A stretch of DNA of 64,000 bases from Salipiger sp. IMCC34102 (GTDB lineage: Bacteria > Pseudomonadota > Alphaproteobacteria > Rhodobacterales > Rhodobacteraceae). Positions 43,797 through 53,368 of this stretch are shown here, one piece after another. Position 1 is the first letter of the stretch. Every line of letters starts with the position of its first letter. The notes beneath the pieces are model-generated. The model worked only from the letters and a program-made list of their open reading frames with translations. It was not told where the DNA came from and made no database searches. Where the stretch lies: positions 62,001 through 126,000 of the forward strand of contig NZ_SELQ01000005.1 in NCBI RefSeq assembly GCF_004145405.1, in the 5' to 3' direction. The position numbers and the translations under genes are program-made.

Positions 43797-45029
43797 TTAC
43801 TTGCCCGCCTCGATGTCGAAGCCCAGGTGCTGGGCCACGGTGAAGATGTCCTTGTCGCCGCGTCCGCACATGTTCATCACCAGCAGGTGATCCTTGGGCA
43901 GTTTCGGCGCGATCTTCATGACGTGGGCCAGCGCGTGGGACGGCTCCAGCGCGGGAATGATCCCTTCCTTGGCGCAGCACAGCTGGAATGCCTCCAGCGC
44001 CTCGGCGTCGGTGATCGCCACGTATTGCGCGCGGCCGATCTCGTGCAGCCAGGCGTGCTCCGGTCCGATGCCGGGGTAGTCGAGCCCGGCGGAGATCGAA
44101 AAACCTTCCAGGATCTGCCCGTCGTCGTCCTGCAGCAGGTAGGTCCGGTTGCCATGCAGCACGCCCGGACGCCCGCCGGTGAGCGAGGCGCAGTGCTCCA
44201 TCTTCTCCGACACGCCCTTGCCGCCGGCCTCCACCCCGATGATGTTGACTTCCTTGTCGTCGAGGAACGGGTAGAAGAGCCCCATGGCGTTGGACCCGCC
44301 GCCGATCGCGGCGATCAGCGTGTCGGGCAGACGCCCCTCTGCGGCCTGCATCTGTTCGCGCGTCTCCTTGCCGATGATGGCCTGGAAATCGCGGACCATG
44401 GCCGGATAGGGATGCGGGCCTGCCACGGTGCCGATGCAGTAGAAGGTGTCGCGCACGTTGGTCACCCAGTCGCGCAGCGCGTCGTTCATCGCGTCCTTCA
44501 GCGTGCCCCGGCCGGAGGTGACGGGAACGACATCCGCCCCCAGAAGGCGCATGCGGAAGACGTTGGGCGCCTGACGCTCGACGTCGTGGGCGCCCATGTA
44601 GACGACGCACTTCAGGCCGAACTTCGCACAGACGGTAGCGGTGGCCACGCCGTGCTGGCCCGCGCCGGTTTCGGCGATGATGCGGGTCTTGCCCATGCGG
44701 CGGGCCAGGATGATCTGGCCCAGCACGTTGTTGATCTTGTGCGCGCCGGTGTGATTGAGCTCGTCGCGCTTGAGGTAGATCTTGGCCCCGCCCAGATGGT
44801 CGGTAAGCCGTTCGGCAAAGTAAAGCGGGCTGGGCCGACCGACGTAATGGGTCCACAGATCGTGCATCTCGGCCCAGAAGCTGTCGTCGGTCTTGGCATG
44901 CTCGTACTGCGCCTCGAGGTCGAGGATCAGCGGCATCAGCGTTTCCGAGACGAACCGCCCGCCGAAATCGCCGAAGCGGCCATTCTCATCGGGGCCGTTC
45001 ATGAAGCTGTTGAAAAGATCGTCCGGCAT
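43797..45029 (-). CDS. trpB: Tryptophan synthase beta subunit
   Basis: A 410-residue PLP enzyme joining indole and serine to tryptophan. It has the PLP-lysine motif [10 protein letters not shown], the [13 protein letters not shown] loop and [14 protein letters not shown]. It is the last gene of the minus-strand row; trpA is not adjacent in this window. Confidence 0.97.
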   Translation of the reverse strand: MPDDLFNSFMNGPDENGRFGDFGGRFVSETLMPLILDLEAQYEHAKTDDSFWAEMHDLWTHYVGRPSPLYFAERLTDHLGGAKIYLKRDELNHTGAHKINNVLGQIILARRMGKTRIIAETGAGQHGVATATVCAKFGLKCVVYMGAHDVERQAPNVFRMRLLGADVVPVTSGRGTLKDAMNDALRDWVTNVRDTFYCIGTVAGPHPYPAMVRDFQAIIGKETREQMQAAEGRLPDTLIAAIGGGSNAMGLFYPFLDDKEVNIIGVEAGGKGVSEKMEHCASLTGGRPGVLHGNRTYLLQDDDGQILEGFSISAGLDYPGIGPEHAWLHEIGRAQYVAITDAEALEAFQLCCAKEGIIPALEPSHALAHVMKIAPKLPKDHLLVMNMCGRGDKDIFTVAQHLGFDIEAGK

Positions 45030-45087
45030 GGCGCACCCCCCGTTCGTGACGGATCAGCAGTAACGCGGCGCGGGCCGCGCGGCAAGA

Positions 45088-45726
45088 TCAGGCGCCGCGT
45101 ACCGCTTGACAGAAATCCGCGATGGCGTCGGGATCCTTGTCGCCGGGCCGCCGCTCGACGCCCGAGGAGACATCGACCATGGGCGCGCCGGTGATGGCGA
45201 TCGCATCGGCCACGTTAGACGGGCGCAGGCCGCCAGCCAGCATCCATGGCACGCTGAAGGCGCGACCTTCCAGGATCGTCCAGTCGAAGGTCTCGCCGTT
45301 GCCGCCCGGCAGATCCGATCCCTTGGGCGCCTTGGCGTCGATCAGGATCTGTTCGCAGACCGCCTCGTAGGCGTCGATCCCGTCGAGGTCCTCTGCCGTG
45401 GAGACGCCGATGGCCTTCATCACCGCGACGCCCGTGCGCTCGCGAATTTCGGCCACACGCTCGGGCGTTTCCTTGCCGTGGAGTTGCAGCATGTCGAGGG
45501 GCACCCGGGCGATGAGCTCGTCGAGCGCCTCGTCCTCCATGTCGACCACGAGGCCGACCTTGCGCACCCCAAGCGGCACGGCGAGCGCCAGTTCGGCGGC
45601 CTCGTCCAGGGTCAGGTGGCGCGGGGACTTGGGGAAGAAGACCAGCCCGATGTCGTCGGCGCCGCTGGCCACCGCGGCGGCCACGTCCCGGGCGGACCGC
45701 AGTCCGCAGATCTTGATGCGGGTCAC
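45088..45726 (-). CDS. trpF: Phosphoribosylanthranilate isomerase
   Basis: A 212-residue (beta/alpha)8 enzyme of tryptophan synthesis. It has the VKICGL-like IKICGLRSARD opening (catalytic Cys), the LQLHGKE strand, WMLAGGLRPSNV and VDVSSGVERRPG. It starts with GTG, 1 bp after lapA, and trpB follows 58 bp later. Confidence 0.95.
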   Translation of the reverse strand: MTRIKICGLRSARDVAAAVASGADDIGLVFFPKSPRHLTLDEAAELALAVPLGVRKVGLVVDMEDEALDELIARVPLDMLQLHGKETPERVAEIRERTGVAVMKAIGVSTAEDLDGIDAYEAVCEQILIDAKAPKGSDLPGGNGETFDWTILEGRAFSVPWMLAGGLRPSNVADAIAITGAPMVDVSSGVERRPGDKDPDAIADFCQAVRGA

Positions 45727-45727
45727 C

Positions 45728-46093
45728 TCAGCCGACCCGGCGTGGCTGGTCGAGCAGCGCGATCACGTCGTCGCCGGTCTTCTGGTCGCCGGAGGTGGCG
45801 CGCAGCCGAGCAAGCTCGTCACGCAGCCGCTCCAGCTCCTTCTCGCGGCGGCGCGACTCGACCCGCTCGGGGTATTCGCGGAGCCATTCCCAGACCAGTC
45901 CGATCAGCAGGCCGATGCCCAGGAAGACGAAGAGCACCACGAAGAGCGGCAGCGTCACGTTGGGGGAGATGCCGAGCAGGTTGGCGAAAGGATCGGGCAT
46001 CGCCTGCAAGGTGGTGGCGTCGCGATTGGCCAGGCCCACGAGGATCAGCACGAAGGCCACGATCGCCCAGAAGACGTATTTCAAAGTATGCAT
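45728..46093 (-). CDS. lapA: LapA-family membrane protein (DUF1049)
   Basis: A 121-residue inner-membrane protein with two hydrophobic helices (VFWAIVAFVLILVGLANRD and LPLFVVLFVFLGIGLLIGLV) and a C-terminal coiled coil (RRREKELERLRDELARLR). In E. coli LapA (YciS) works with LapB to control LpxC turnover; lapB is not visible next to it here. Confidence 0.88.
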   Translation of the reverse strand: MHTLKYVFWAIVAFVLILVGLANRDATTLQAMPDPFANLLGISPNVTLPLFVVLFVFLGIGLLIGLVWEWLREYPERVESRRREKELERLRDELARLRATSGDQKTGDDVIALLDQPRRVG

Positions 46094-46126
46094 GGTCGAT
46101 CCCCTATTCAGACGCCGAAGCGGGGA

Positions 46127-46408
46127 TCAGCCCCCGTTCAGCCGGTCGCGCAACAGCTTGCCCGTCTTGAAGAATGGCACGTGTTTCTCTTCGACTTCAA
46201 CCGCTTCGCCGGTGCGGGGGTTCCGTCCGATGCGACCGTCGCGCTTCTTGACCGAAAAGGCACCGAAGCCGCGCAACTCGACACGGTCGCCGCGCACGAG
46301 CGCCTCGGTGATCTGGTCGAAGATGGTCGAGACGATCTTCTCGACGTCACGCTGGTAGAGGTGGGGATTCTCGTCCGCGATCTTCTGCACAAGTTCCGAA
46401 CGAATCAT
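46127..46408 (-). CDS. ihfB: Integration host factor subunit beta
   Basis: A 93-residue DNA-bending protein. It has [17 protein letters not shown], the VELRGFGAF turn and the [20 protein letters not shown] arm that intercalates in DNA. It sits after rpsA, the conserved order in proteobacteria. Confidence 0.96.
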   Translation of the reverse strand: MIRSELVQKIADENPHLYQRDVEKIVSTIFDQITEALVRGDRVELRGFGAFSVKKRDGRIGRNPRTGEAVEVEEKHVPFFKTGKLLRDRLNGG

Positions 46409-46624
46409 CTCAACCCTCCGAGGTGCTGCTCCAGTGAATCTTATGGTGCGCGGTCGAACACCCGCAGATTAGCCCGTTCACGAAAGCGTTCACAACCGCG
46501 GAGCGTCCATATTCGCGCATAGTGCGAAAAATCCCGCCTATCAGATCAGTCGAATTCGGACAACTTCGTGGCAAATACGGCGAAATCGACACAATCCAGA
46601 CGATAGCGCCCGGGGCACGCGAAA

Positions 46625-46650
46625 GCCCCGCCGGATCTCTCCGGCGGGGC
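46625..46650 (-). terminator. Terminator downstream of rpsA
   Basis: A 10-bp stem (GCCCCGCCGG / CCGGCGGGGC) with a 6-base loop lies 30 bp past the rpsA stop. On the minus strand only a short T stretch follows, so it may act as an attenuating hairpin. Confidence 0.75.
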
Positions 46651-46679
46651 CTCGTTCACGGGTCGGCCAAAGGTGGCGT

Positions 46680-48362
46680 TTACTCGTCGCCGCCCTTGAG
46701 AGCCGCGCCAAGGATGTCGCCCAGCGAGGCACCCGAATCGGAGGAGCCGAACTGTTCGACGGCCTCTTTCTCTTCGGCGATCTCGCGTGCCTTGATCGAC
46801 AGGCCCAGCTTGCGGGTCTTGGAGTCGACGTTGGTCACACGCACGTCGACCTTGTCGCCCACGCCGAAACGCTCGGGGCGCTGCTCGGAACGGTCGCGGG
46901 ACAGGTCGGAGCGACGGATGAAGGATTTCATGCCCTCGTAGTCCACCTCGATGCCGCCGTCCTCGATCTTGGTGACCTCGACGGTGATGATCGAGCCGCG
47001 CTTCACGCCGCCGATGGCTTCCGCGAAGGGATCGCCGTCCATCGCCTTGATCGAGAGCGAGATGCGCTCCTTCTCGACGTCGACCTCGGAGACCTTGGCC
47101 TTGACCACGTCGCCCTTGCGGAAATCGCCGATGACGTCCTCGCCACGGCCTTCCCAGGTCAGGTCGGAGAGGTGCACCATGCCGTCGATGTCGCCGGGCA
47201 GGCCCACGAACAGACCGAACTCGGTGATGTTCTTGACCTCGCCTTCGACCTCGGTCCCCTCGGGGTGGGTTTCGGCAAAGACTTCCCACGGGTTGCGCTG
47301 GGTCTGCTTGAGGCCCAGGGACACGCGGCGCTTGGCGCTGTCGATTTCCAGCACCATCACTTCGACTTCCTGGGAGGTCGAGACGATCTTGCCGGGGTGC
47401 ACGTTCTTCTTGGTCCAGGACATCTCGGACACGTGGACCAGACCTTCGACGCCCGGCTCCAGCTCCACGAAGGCGCCGTAGTCGGTGATGTTGGTCACGC
47501 GGCCGGAGTGCACGGAATCGAGCGTGTACTTGGCTTCGACGGCATCCCAGGGATCGTCCTGGAGCTGCTTCATGCCCAGGCTGATGCGGTGGGTTTCCTT
47601 GTTGATCTTGATGACCTGCACCTTGATCGTCTCGCCGATGGAGAGGATCTCGGAGGGGTGGTTCACACGGCGCCACGCCATGTCGGTCACGTGCAGCAGG
47701 CCGTCGACACCGCCGAGGTCCACGAAGGCCCCGTATTCGGTGATGTTCTTGACCACGCCGTCGACTTCCTGGCCTTCGTGCAGGTTGCCGATGACTTCGG
47801 CGCGCTGCTCGGCACGGGATTCTTCGAGGATGGCACGGCGGGAAACGACGATGTTGCCCCGGCGGCGGTCCATCTTGAGGATCTGGAACGGCTGCTTGAG
47901 ACCCATCAGCGGGCCCGCGTCGCGCACGGGGCGCACGTCGACCTGGGAGCCGGGCAGGAACGCCACGGCGCCGCCCAGATCCACGGTGAAGCCGCCCTTC
48001 ACGCGGCCGAAGATCGCACCGTCGACACGCTCTTCGTCGGCGTAGGCTTTTTCCAGGCGGTCCCAGGCTTCCTCGCGGCGCGCCATTTCACGGCTGATGA
48101 CGGCTTCGCCACGGGCGTTCTCGACCTGGCGCAGGAAGACTTCGACCTCGTCGCCCACGGCGAGGGTCGGCTCTTCGCCGGGCTCGGCAAATTCCTTGAC
48201 GTCGACGCGGCCTTCCATCTTGTAGCCTACGTCGATGATGGCCTGGCCCGCCTCGATCGCGATGACCTTGCCCTTGACGACCGACCCCTCGGAGGGGGTG
48301 TCGATCTCGAAGCTCTCGTTCAACAGGGCTTCGAATTCTTCCATGCTTGTGTTGCTTGCCAT
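46680..48362 (-). CDS. rpsA: 30S ribosomal protein S1
   Basis: A 560-residue protein with six S1 RNA-binding repeats, the full proteobacterial layout. Typical segments are VVKGKVIAIEAGQAIIDVGYK, GGVDGLLHVTDMAW and EVDVEKERISLSIKAM. The C-terminal part after repeat six is acidic/Gly-rich (SSDSGASLGDILGA). It is needed for translation initiation on structured mRNA. Confidence 0.97.
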   Translation of the reverse strand: MASNTSMEEFEALLNESFEIDTPSEGSVVKGKVIAIEAGQAIIDVGYKMEGRVDVKEFAEPGEEPTLAVGDEVEVFLRQVENARGEAVISREMARREEAWDRLEKAYADEERVDGAIFGRVKGGFTVDLGGAVAFLPGSQVDVRPVRDAGPLMGLKQPFQILKMDRRRGNIVVSRRAILEESRAEQRAEVIGNLHEGQEVDGVVKNITEYGAFVDLGGVDGLLHVTDMAWRRVNHPSEILSIGETIKVQVIKINKETHRISLGMKQLQDDPWDAVEAKYTLDSVHSGRVTNITDYGAFVELEPGVEGLVHVSEMSWTKKNVHPGKIVSTSQEVEVMVLEIDSAKRRVSLGLKQTQRNPWEVFAETHPEGTEVEGEVKNITEFGLFVGLPGDIDGMVHLSDLTWEGRGEDVIGDFRKGDVVKAKVSEVDVEKERISLSIKAMDGDPFAEAIGGVKRGSIITVEVTKIEDGGIEVDYEGMKSFIRRSDLSRDRSEQRPERFGVGDKVDVRVTNVDSKTRKLGLSIKAREIAEEKEAVEQFGSSDSGASLGDILGAALKGGDE

Positions 48363-48466
48363 GTGGCGCTGTTTTCCTAATCTGACGTTTTATGCGGGCC
48401 GAACGGTTGTCTCCGCCGGTCTTTGGATTGCGGTTTGGCCAAACTCCCGAGGCGAACATGAAATAA

Positions 48467-48491
48467 CAGGGTCGGCACCAAACCGACCCTG
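48467..48491 (-). terminator. Possible terminator between the nitroreductase and rpsA
   Basis: A 9-bp perfect stem (CAGGGTCGG / CCGACCCTG) with a 7-base loop is followed on the minus strand by TTATTTC. It would separate the aroA-cmk-nitroreductase transcript from rpsA, giving rpsA its own promoter in the 100 bp that follow. Confidence 0.6.
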
Positions 48492-48621
48492 CTCGAGTCT
48501 CACGCGCGCACCTGTCTCGATGCTTCAGCGCGGTTTCCATAGCCTGCGGACGGCCGTGCCGCAAGCCCCGACGGACCCGAGGGCGGTCGCGCGGCAGGGT
48601 TCCGCGCGGCGCGCCAGTGGA

Positions 48622-49254
48622 TCAGTCGACGCGCGAGAAGAGGCGTTCGCGGTCGCGGCGCACCTTGGCCTGATCCTTGAGCCAGTCGCCTTCGGCGGCC
48701 CGGTACCCCAGGGGCAGCAGGCAGACCGAGCGCAGACCGCGGTCGCGCAGGCCCAGGATCTCGTCCACGGTGTCGGGGTCGAAACCTTCCATCGGGGTGC
48801 TGTCGACCTGTTCCTCGGCCGCGGCGACCAACGCCACGCCAAGCGCGATGTAGACCTGCCGGGCGGCGTGCTGGAAGTTCACGTCGTCCTCGCGGCCCAC
48901 GTACATGCCCTTGAGCTTGTGGTAGTAGTCGCGCAGCTGGTCGGTGACGCCGCCGCGCGCCTGCCCGGTCTCGTCTCGCACGAGGTCGATGCGGTCGTCG
49001 GTGTAAGTATCCCAGGCGGCGAAGACCAGAAGATGACTGCCGTCCACCAGTTGCTGCTGGTCGAAAGCGGCCTCGGCCAGCTTGGCGCGCGTCTCGGGGT
49101 TGGTGATGACCAGCACCTCGAACGGCTGCAGACCGCTGGAGGTCGGCGCGAGGTGGATCGCGTCGAGGATCCGCTGGACCTTGTCCTCGGGCACGGATTT
49201 CGTGGCGTCCATCTTCTTGGTGGCGTAACGCCAGTTGAGCAGGTCGGTCAGCAT
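48622..49254 (-). CDS. NAD(P)H-dependent nitroreductase family protein
   Basis: A 210-residue flavoprotein of the NfsB-like group. FMN-binding features are NWRYATKKMD at the start, LAPTSSGLQPFEVLVI and the CLLPLGYRA near the end. Physiological substrates are typically quinones, nitroaromatics or dihydropteridines. It sits between cmk and rpsA, which are usually adjacent. Confidence 0.88.
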   Translation of the reverse strand: MLTDLLNWRYATKKMDATKSVPEDKVQRILDAIHLAPTSSGLQPFEVLVITNPETRAKLAEAAFDQQQLVDGSHLLVFAAWDTYTDDRIDLVRDETGQARGGVTDQLRDYYHKLKGMYVGREDDVNFQHAARQVYIALGVALVAAAEEQVDSTPMEGFDPDTVDEILGLRDRGLRSVCLLPLGYRAAEGDWLKDQAKVRRDRERLFSRVD

Positions 49255-49374
49255 GGGGGTATCCTTGAACGTAGAGGCCGGCCCACAGGGCGCGGCGATG
49301 CGTCCCAGATAGACACCGCGGGCGTCGCCGAAAGCGGCGCAGGTGCACAGGGTGCTGTGCGGCGATGTGAAGGG

Positions 49375-49983
49375 TCAGGCCAGCGCGCGGGTGACGATGG
49401 CGATGGCCTGGGCCTGCGCCTCTTCCGCCGTCAGGTCGGAGGTGTCGATGGTCACCGCGTCGGAGGCCGCCCTGAGCGGCGCCGTCGCGCGGGAGGCATC
49501 GCGTTCGTCACGGGCGCGCACCTCGTCGAGGATCGCGGCGCGGTCGGCGGCCTGGCCTGCGGCGACCAGTTCGAGGTAGCGCCGCTCGGCCCGCGTCTCG
49601 GCGCTGGCGGTCACGAAGAGCTTCACCTCGGCGTCGGGGCAGATCACCGTCCCGATGTCGCGCCCGTCGAGCACCGCCCCGCCCTCGCGCCGGGCAAAGC
49701 CGCGCTGGAAGGCCACGAGCGCCTCGCGCACGGCCGGATCGACCGCGGCCTGGCTTGCGGCTTCCGCCACGGCTTGGGTGCGCAGGTCGGGATTCTCCAA
49801 CGCCTCGGGCGCCAGGGTGCGCGCGATGTCGAGCGCCTCCCCGCCGGCGAGGACCCCGGCACCGACGGCGCGGTAGAGCAGCCCCGTGTCGAGATGCGCG
49901 AAGCCGAAATAGCGCGCCAGCGCCTTGGACAGCGTGCCCTTGCCCGCGGCGGCGGGACCGTCGACGGCGATCGTGGCCTTCAT
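49375..49983 (-). CDS. cmk: (d)CMP kinase
   Basis: A 202-residue P-loop kinase phosphorylating CMP and dCMP. It has the P-loop [16 protein letters not shown], the YRAVG substrate site and [13 protein letters not shown]. The ATG at 49983 overlaps the aroA stop by 4 bp; a longer upstream frame lies inside aroA and is a shadow. Confidence 0.95.
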   Translation of the reverse strand: MKATIAVDGPAAAGKGTLSKALARYFGFAHLDTGLLYRAVGAGVLAGGEALDIARTLAPEALENPDLRTQAVAEAASQAAVDPAVREALVAFQRGFARREGGAVLDGRDIGTVICPDAEVKLFVTASAETRAERRYLELVAAGQAADRAAILDEVRARDERDASRATAPLRAASDAVTIDTSDLTAEEAQAQAIAIVTRALA

Positions 49984-51329
49984 GCGGGCGCCCCCCGTTC
50001 CAGTTGCGCGCCCAGATCGCCCATGAGCGTCTCGAAGATCGGGAAGGAGGTCGTGATGGGGCGCCCGTCGTCGACCGTTACCGGCGTCTCGCTGGCCATG
50101 CCGAGCACCATGAAGGCCATGGCGATGCGGTGATCGAGCCGGCTTTCGACGGTGGCCCCGCCCGGCACGGCGCCCGTGCCTTCGACGCGCCACCAGTCGG
50201 GGCCGTCCTCAACCGCGACGCCGCAGGCGCGCAGGCCCTGCGCCATGGCGTCGATCCGGTCGCTTTCCTTGACCCGAAGCTCCTTCACCCCCGGCATGTC
50301 CGTGGTGCCGCGCGCGAAGGCGGCCACGACCGAAAGGACCGGGTATTCGTCGATCATGCTCGCCGCCCGCTCGGGCGGGACGCGGATGCCGGTCATGTCT
50401 GGCGAGTGGCGCGCGCGCAGATCGGCCACCGGTTCGCCGCCTTCTTCGCGCTCGTTCTCGTAGGTCAGGTCCGCGCCCATCTCGCGCAGGGTAGTGAAGA
50501 GCCCCGCGCGCGTCGGGTTCAACCCGATGCCCGGCACCAGCACGTCAGAGCCCGGCACGATCAAAGCGGCACAGACCGGGAAGGCCGCGGAACTGGGATC
50601 GCGCGGCACGGCGATGTCCTGCGGCTGCAACTCGGGCTGGCCCTGCAGGGTGATGATGCGGCCTTCGTCGGTGTCCTCGACCTCGATCTCCGCGCCGAAG
50701 CCCGCCAGCATCCGTTCGGTGTGATCCCGGGTCGGCTCGCGCTCGATGACGATCGTCTCTCCCGGTGCGCCGAGGGCGGCGAGCAGGACGGCGGATTTCA
50801 CCTGCGCGGAGGGGACCGGCACGGTGTACTGCACCGGAAGGGGATCGCGGGCGCCCTCGATCGTGAGCGGCAGGCGCCCCCCTGCCCGGCCCGTGGCCCG
50901 CGCCCCGAAGAGCGCCAGCGGATCGGTGACGCGCCCCATGGGTCGCGCGTTGAGCGAGGCATCCCCGGTGAAGGTCGCGGTGATCGGCGCGGTCGCCATG
51001 GCCCCCATGATGAGCCGCACCCCGGTGCCGGAATTGCCGCAGTCGATCACCCGGTCGGGTTCGGCGAAGCCGCCGACCCCCACGCCCTCCACCGACCAGG
51101 CCCCGTCGCCGTGATCGGTGACGCGCGCGCCGAAGGCGCGCATGGCCCGCGCGGTGTCCAGCACGTCATCGCCTTCCAGCAGGCCGGTGATCCGCGTGGT
51201 GCCGACGCACATCGCGCCCAGGATCAGGCTGCGGTGGGAAATCGACTTGTCGCCCGGCACCTGCGCCGTGCCTGCAAGCGGGCCGCAGCGGCGCGAGGTC
51301 ATCGGGATCGGGGTGCCGTGGCCGGACAT
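49980..51329 (-). CDS. aroA: 3-phosphoshikimate 1-carboxyvinyltransferase (EPSP synthase, class II type)
   Basis: A 449-residue shikimate-pathway enzyme. The opening [17 protein letters not shown] and the [19 protein letters not shown] and [16 protein letters not shown] segments resemble the Agrobacterium CP4-like class II enzymes. At the glyphosate-critical site the sequence is GNSGTG (Gly101) instead of the GNAATG of CP4, so native insensitivity should not be assumed. It is the first gene of the row aroA-cmk. Confidence 0.95.
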   Translation of the reverse strand: MSGHGTPIPMTSRRCGPLAGTAQVPGDKSISHRSLILGAMCVGTTRITGLLEGDDVLDTARAMRAFGARVTDHGDGAWSVEGVGVGGFAEPDRVIDCGNSGTGVRLIMGAMATAPITATFTGDASLNARPMGRVTDPLALFGARATGRAGGRLPLTIEGARDPLPVQYTVPVPSAQVKSAVLLAALGAPGETIVIEREPTRDHTERMLAGFGAEIEVEDTDEGRIITLQGQPELQPQDIAVPRDPSSAAFPVCAALIVPGSDVLVPGIGLNPTRAGLFTTLREMGADLTYENEREEGGEPVADLRARHSPDMTGIRVPPERAASMIDEYPVLSVVAAFARGTTDMPGVKELRVKESDRIDAMAQGLRACGVAVEDGPDWWRVEGTGAVPGGATVESRLDHRIAMAFMVLGMASETPVTVDDGRPITTSFPIFETLMGDLGAQLERGAPA

Positions 51330-51465
51330 GGGAAACCTCTGGTCTGGGACGCTCCCCGATTAGCCCAAGCGCGCCGCAGGGTCCATCGCCCATCGCCGAA
51401 GGCCGCGAGACCGCCTCGTCATTGATCCGACACGGTCACAGGGAAAGACGCGAAGTGCCGTCCCT

Positions 51466-51509
51466 CGCTTCTTCTGGCTGTAAATATCCAGATCCCGCGC
51501 CTGCAAGCG
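51466..51509 (-). repeat. Dispersed intergenic repeat, copy I (degenerate core, tail GCCAGAAGAAGC)
   Basis: On the minus strand a degenerate GC-rich core is followed by GGATATTTACA and the tail GCCAGAAGAAGCG. The tail matches copy H at 53236-53276. It lies between trmB and aroA. Confidence 0.45.
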
Positions 51510-51564
51510 GCGCCGAACCCTCAGTGAAGCGCCAGGGGACGGTGGGCGGGGCGTTCCGGCGCCG

Positions 51565-52296
51565 TCAGGCGACGGCAGCGTCGTCCCCGTTCCGCCGGAA
51601 GGTCAGGTAATGCGGCTTGCGCCCTTCGCGCAAGGCCTTCTGTTCGTAGCGGGTGGAGATCCAGTCCGCCCAGGGCGTGTGGATGTCGGCGGTCGCGCTC
51701 TCGTCGCGGATAAAGCCCGCGGGCGGGACCTCTTCCAGCGTCTGGCGCACGTAGTCGGGGATGTCAGTGGCGACCCGGAACTCCGCCCCCGGTTTCATCG
51801 CGCGCGCCAGCGGCAGCAGGTGCTCCGGCGTCACGAAGCGCCTGCGATGGTGCCGCGCCTTGGGCCAGGGGTCGGGGTAGTTCAGGAACGCCTTGGACAG
51901 GCTCGCGGCAGGCAGCACGTCGAAGAGGTCGCGCACGTCGCCGGGGTGGATCCTGAGGTTCTCCACCGCGCTCCGGCGCACCTTGCCCAGGAGCATCGCC
52001 ACGCCGTTGATGAAGGGCTCGCAGCCGATCAGGCCGATATGGGGGTTCGCTTCGGCCATGCCCAGCAGGTGTTCGCCACCGCCGAAGCCGATCTCCAGCC
52101 AGACGTCCTTGGCACCGAAGACGGTGCTCAGGTCGAGGGGCTTGCGGTCGGGATTCACGTCCCAGCCGATGGGTCCGGGAGAGAGCGCCTCGAGGTCGTT
52201 GTCGAGGTAGTCCTTCTGGCTCGCGCGGATCGTCTTGCCCTTGAAACGGCCGTAGAAGTTGCGCCAGGGCGCGCCGGAGGGGTGTCTGTCGGTCAT
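51565..52296 (-). CDS. trmB: tRNA (guanine(46)-N7)-methyltransferase
   Basis: A 243-residue SAM-dependent enzyme that methylates G46 of tRNA. It has the SAM motif LEIGFGGGEHLLGMA, the NYPDPWPKARHHRRR signature and the DIPDYVRQTLE region. The start at 52296 (MTDRHPSG) gives the normal length. The metK-trmB neighbourhood is conserved in alphaproteobacteria, though here a DLH gene separates them. Confidence 0.95.
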   Translation of the reverse strand: MTDRHPSGAPWRNFYGRFKGKTIRASQKDYLDNDLEALSPGPIGWDVNPDRKPLDLSTVFGAKDVWLEIGFGGGEHLLGMAEANPHIGLIGCEPFINGVAMLLGKVRRSAVENLRIHPGDVRDLFDVLPAASLSKAFLNYPDPWPKARHHRRRFVTPEHLLPLARAMKPGAEFRVATDIPDYVRQTLEEVPPAGFIRDESATADIHTPWADWISTRYEQKALREGRKPHYLTFRRNGDDAAVA

Positions 52297-52371
52297 GGCC
52301 CGCGCCTTACCGAAACGCCCCGTGCCGCGCAAGCGGGCGGCACGGGGCTCTGCAAGTGGGAGGTGGCCCGG

Positions 52372-53121
52372 TTACAGTGTCTCTTCGAGGAAGGTCTGCA
52401 GCCCGTCCCAGGACCCGCGGTCGGCCTCCAGGTCGTAATCGTCCGAGCCGTAGACCGTGAAGCTGTGGCGCGCGCCGCCGAAGACCTGCGCCCCGTGCTC
52501 GACGCCCGCCTCCTGCAGATCGGACAGAAGCGTGCCCAGCGCATCCATGCCCGAGACCGGGTCGGCGGAGCCGTGGAACACCATGATCGGTGCGGTCACG
52601 GAGGCGTAATCCTGCCCCTCCGGCAGATCGAGGCTGCCGTGGAAGCTGACGAACCCGTCGAGGTCGGCCCCGGCCCGAGCGGCTTCCAGCACGGCCGCCC
52701 CGCCGAAGCAGTAGCCCTGCATCACGATGTTGTCGGTCGCGCCGGTGATGTTGGCGGCCTCCTCGATCGAGCCCATCAGGCGGGTCCGGAAAAGATCGCG
52801 GTCCTCGTAGAGCGCGCCGGACAGCGCCTGGTAGTCCTCGGTCCCCTGCGGGTCGGTGTCGGCGCCATAGACGTCGATGGCGAAGGCGGTGTAGCCCAGT
52901 TCGGCCAGCATCTCGGCCCGGCGTTCCTCGTATTCGGTCATGCCGTCCCAGTCGTGGACGATCAGCACCGTGCCCAGCGGTGTGTTGAGGTCGGTGTTGG
53001 TGGCGACGTAGCCTTCGAAGCTTTCGTCGCCCACGGTGTAGCTGTGGTATTCGCCGACGATCTCGGCGGTGGCGGTGGTGGCGGTCAGGGCCGCGATGGC
53101 GGAAAGCGTGAGACGTCTCAT
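52372..53121 (-). CDS. Exported dienelactone hydrolase family protein
   Basis: A 249-residue alpha/beta hydrolase. A signal peptide ends near ATTATA|EI. The nucleophile is Cys in GYCFGGAA, with catalytic Asp in FHGSADPVS and His in GARHSFTVYG, the DLH arrangement. A natural substrate is unknown. The gene stands alone between trmB and metK. Confidence 0.88.
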   Translation of the reverse strand: MRRLTLSAIAALTATTATAEIVGEYHSYTVGDESFEGYVATNTDLNTPLGTVLIVHDWDGMTEYEERRAEMLAELGYTAFAIDVYGADTDPQGTEDYQALSGALYEDRDLFRTRLMGSIEEAANITGATDNIVMQGYCFGGAAVLEAARAGADLDGFVSFHGSLDLPEGQDYASVTAPIMVFHGSADPVSGMDALGTLLSDLQEAGVEHGAQVFGGARHSFTVYGSDDYDLEADRGSWDGLQTFLEETL

Positions 53122-53235
53122 GGCAAGTCCTTTCGAGGTTTGGGTTCCCGGCAGGACCTAGGGCTGTGCCACGAAAAGGGGAGAGCGGTCACGGGGACGT
53201 GCCATTGCAAGCCGTCGGCGGGCGGAGGATGCAGG

Positions 53236-53276
53236 ACGCCTCGTCGGCGGGGCGGATATTTTTGGCCAGAAGAAGC
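53236..53276 (+). repeat. Dispersed intergenic repeat, copy H (tail GCCAGAAGAAGC)
   Basis: The core GCCTCGTCGGCGGGGCGG is followed by ATATTTTT and the tail GGCCAGAAGAAGC. It lies between the DLH gene and metK. Confidence 0.5.
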
Positions 53277-53368
53277 AGGGGACGCGCGAGACGGTGAGGT
53301 CGGACTTCGCTTGGCAGTCCCAGGTGCGCGGTGGCACGGGGGCGGGTGACGGTCCGCCCCCGCCCGCC

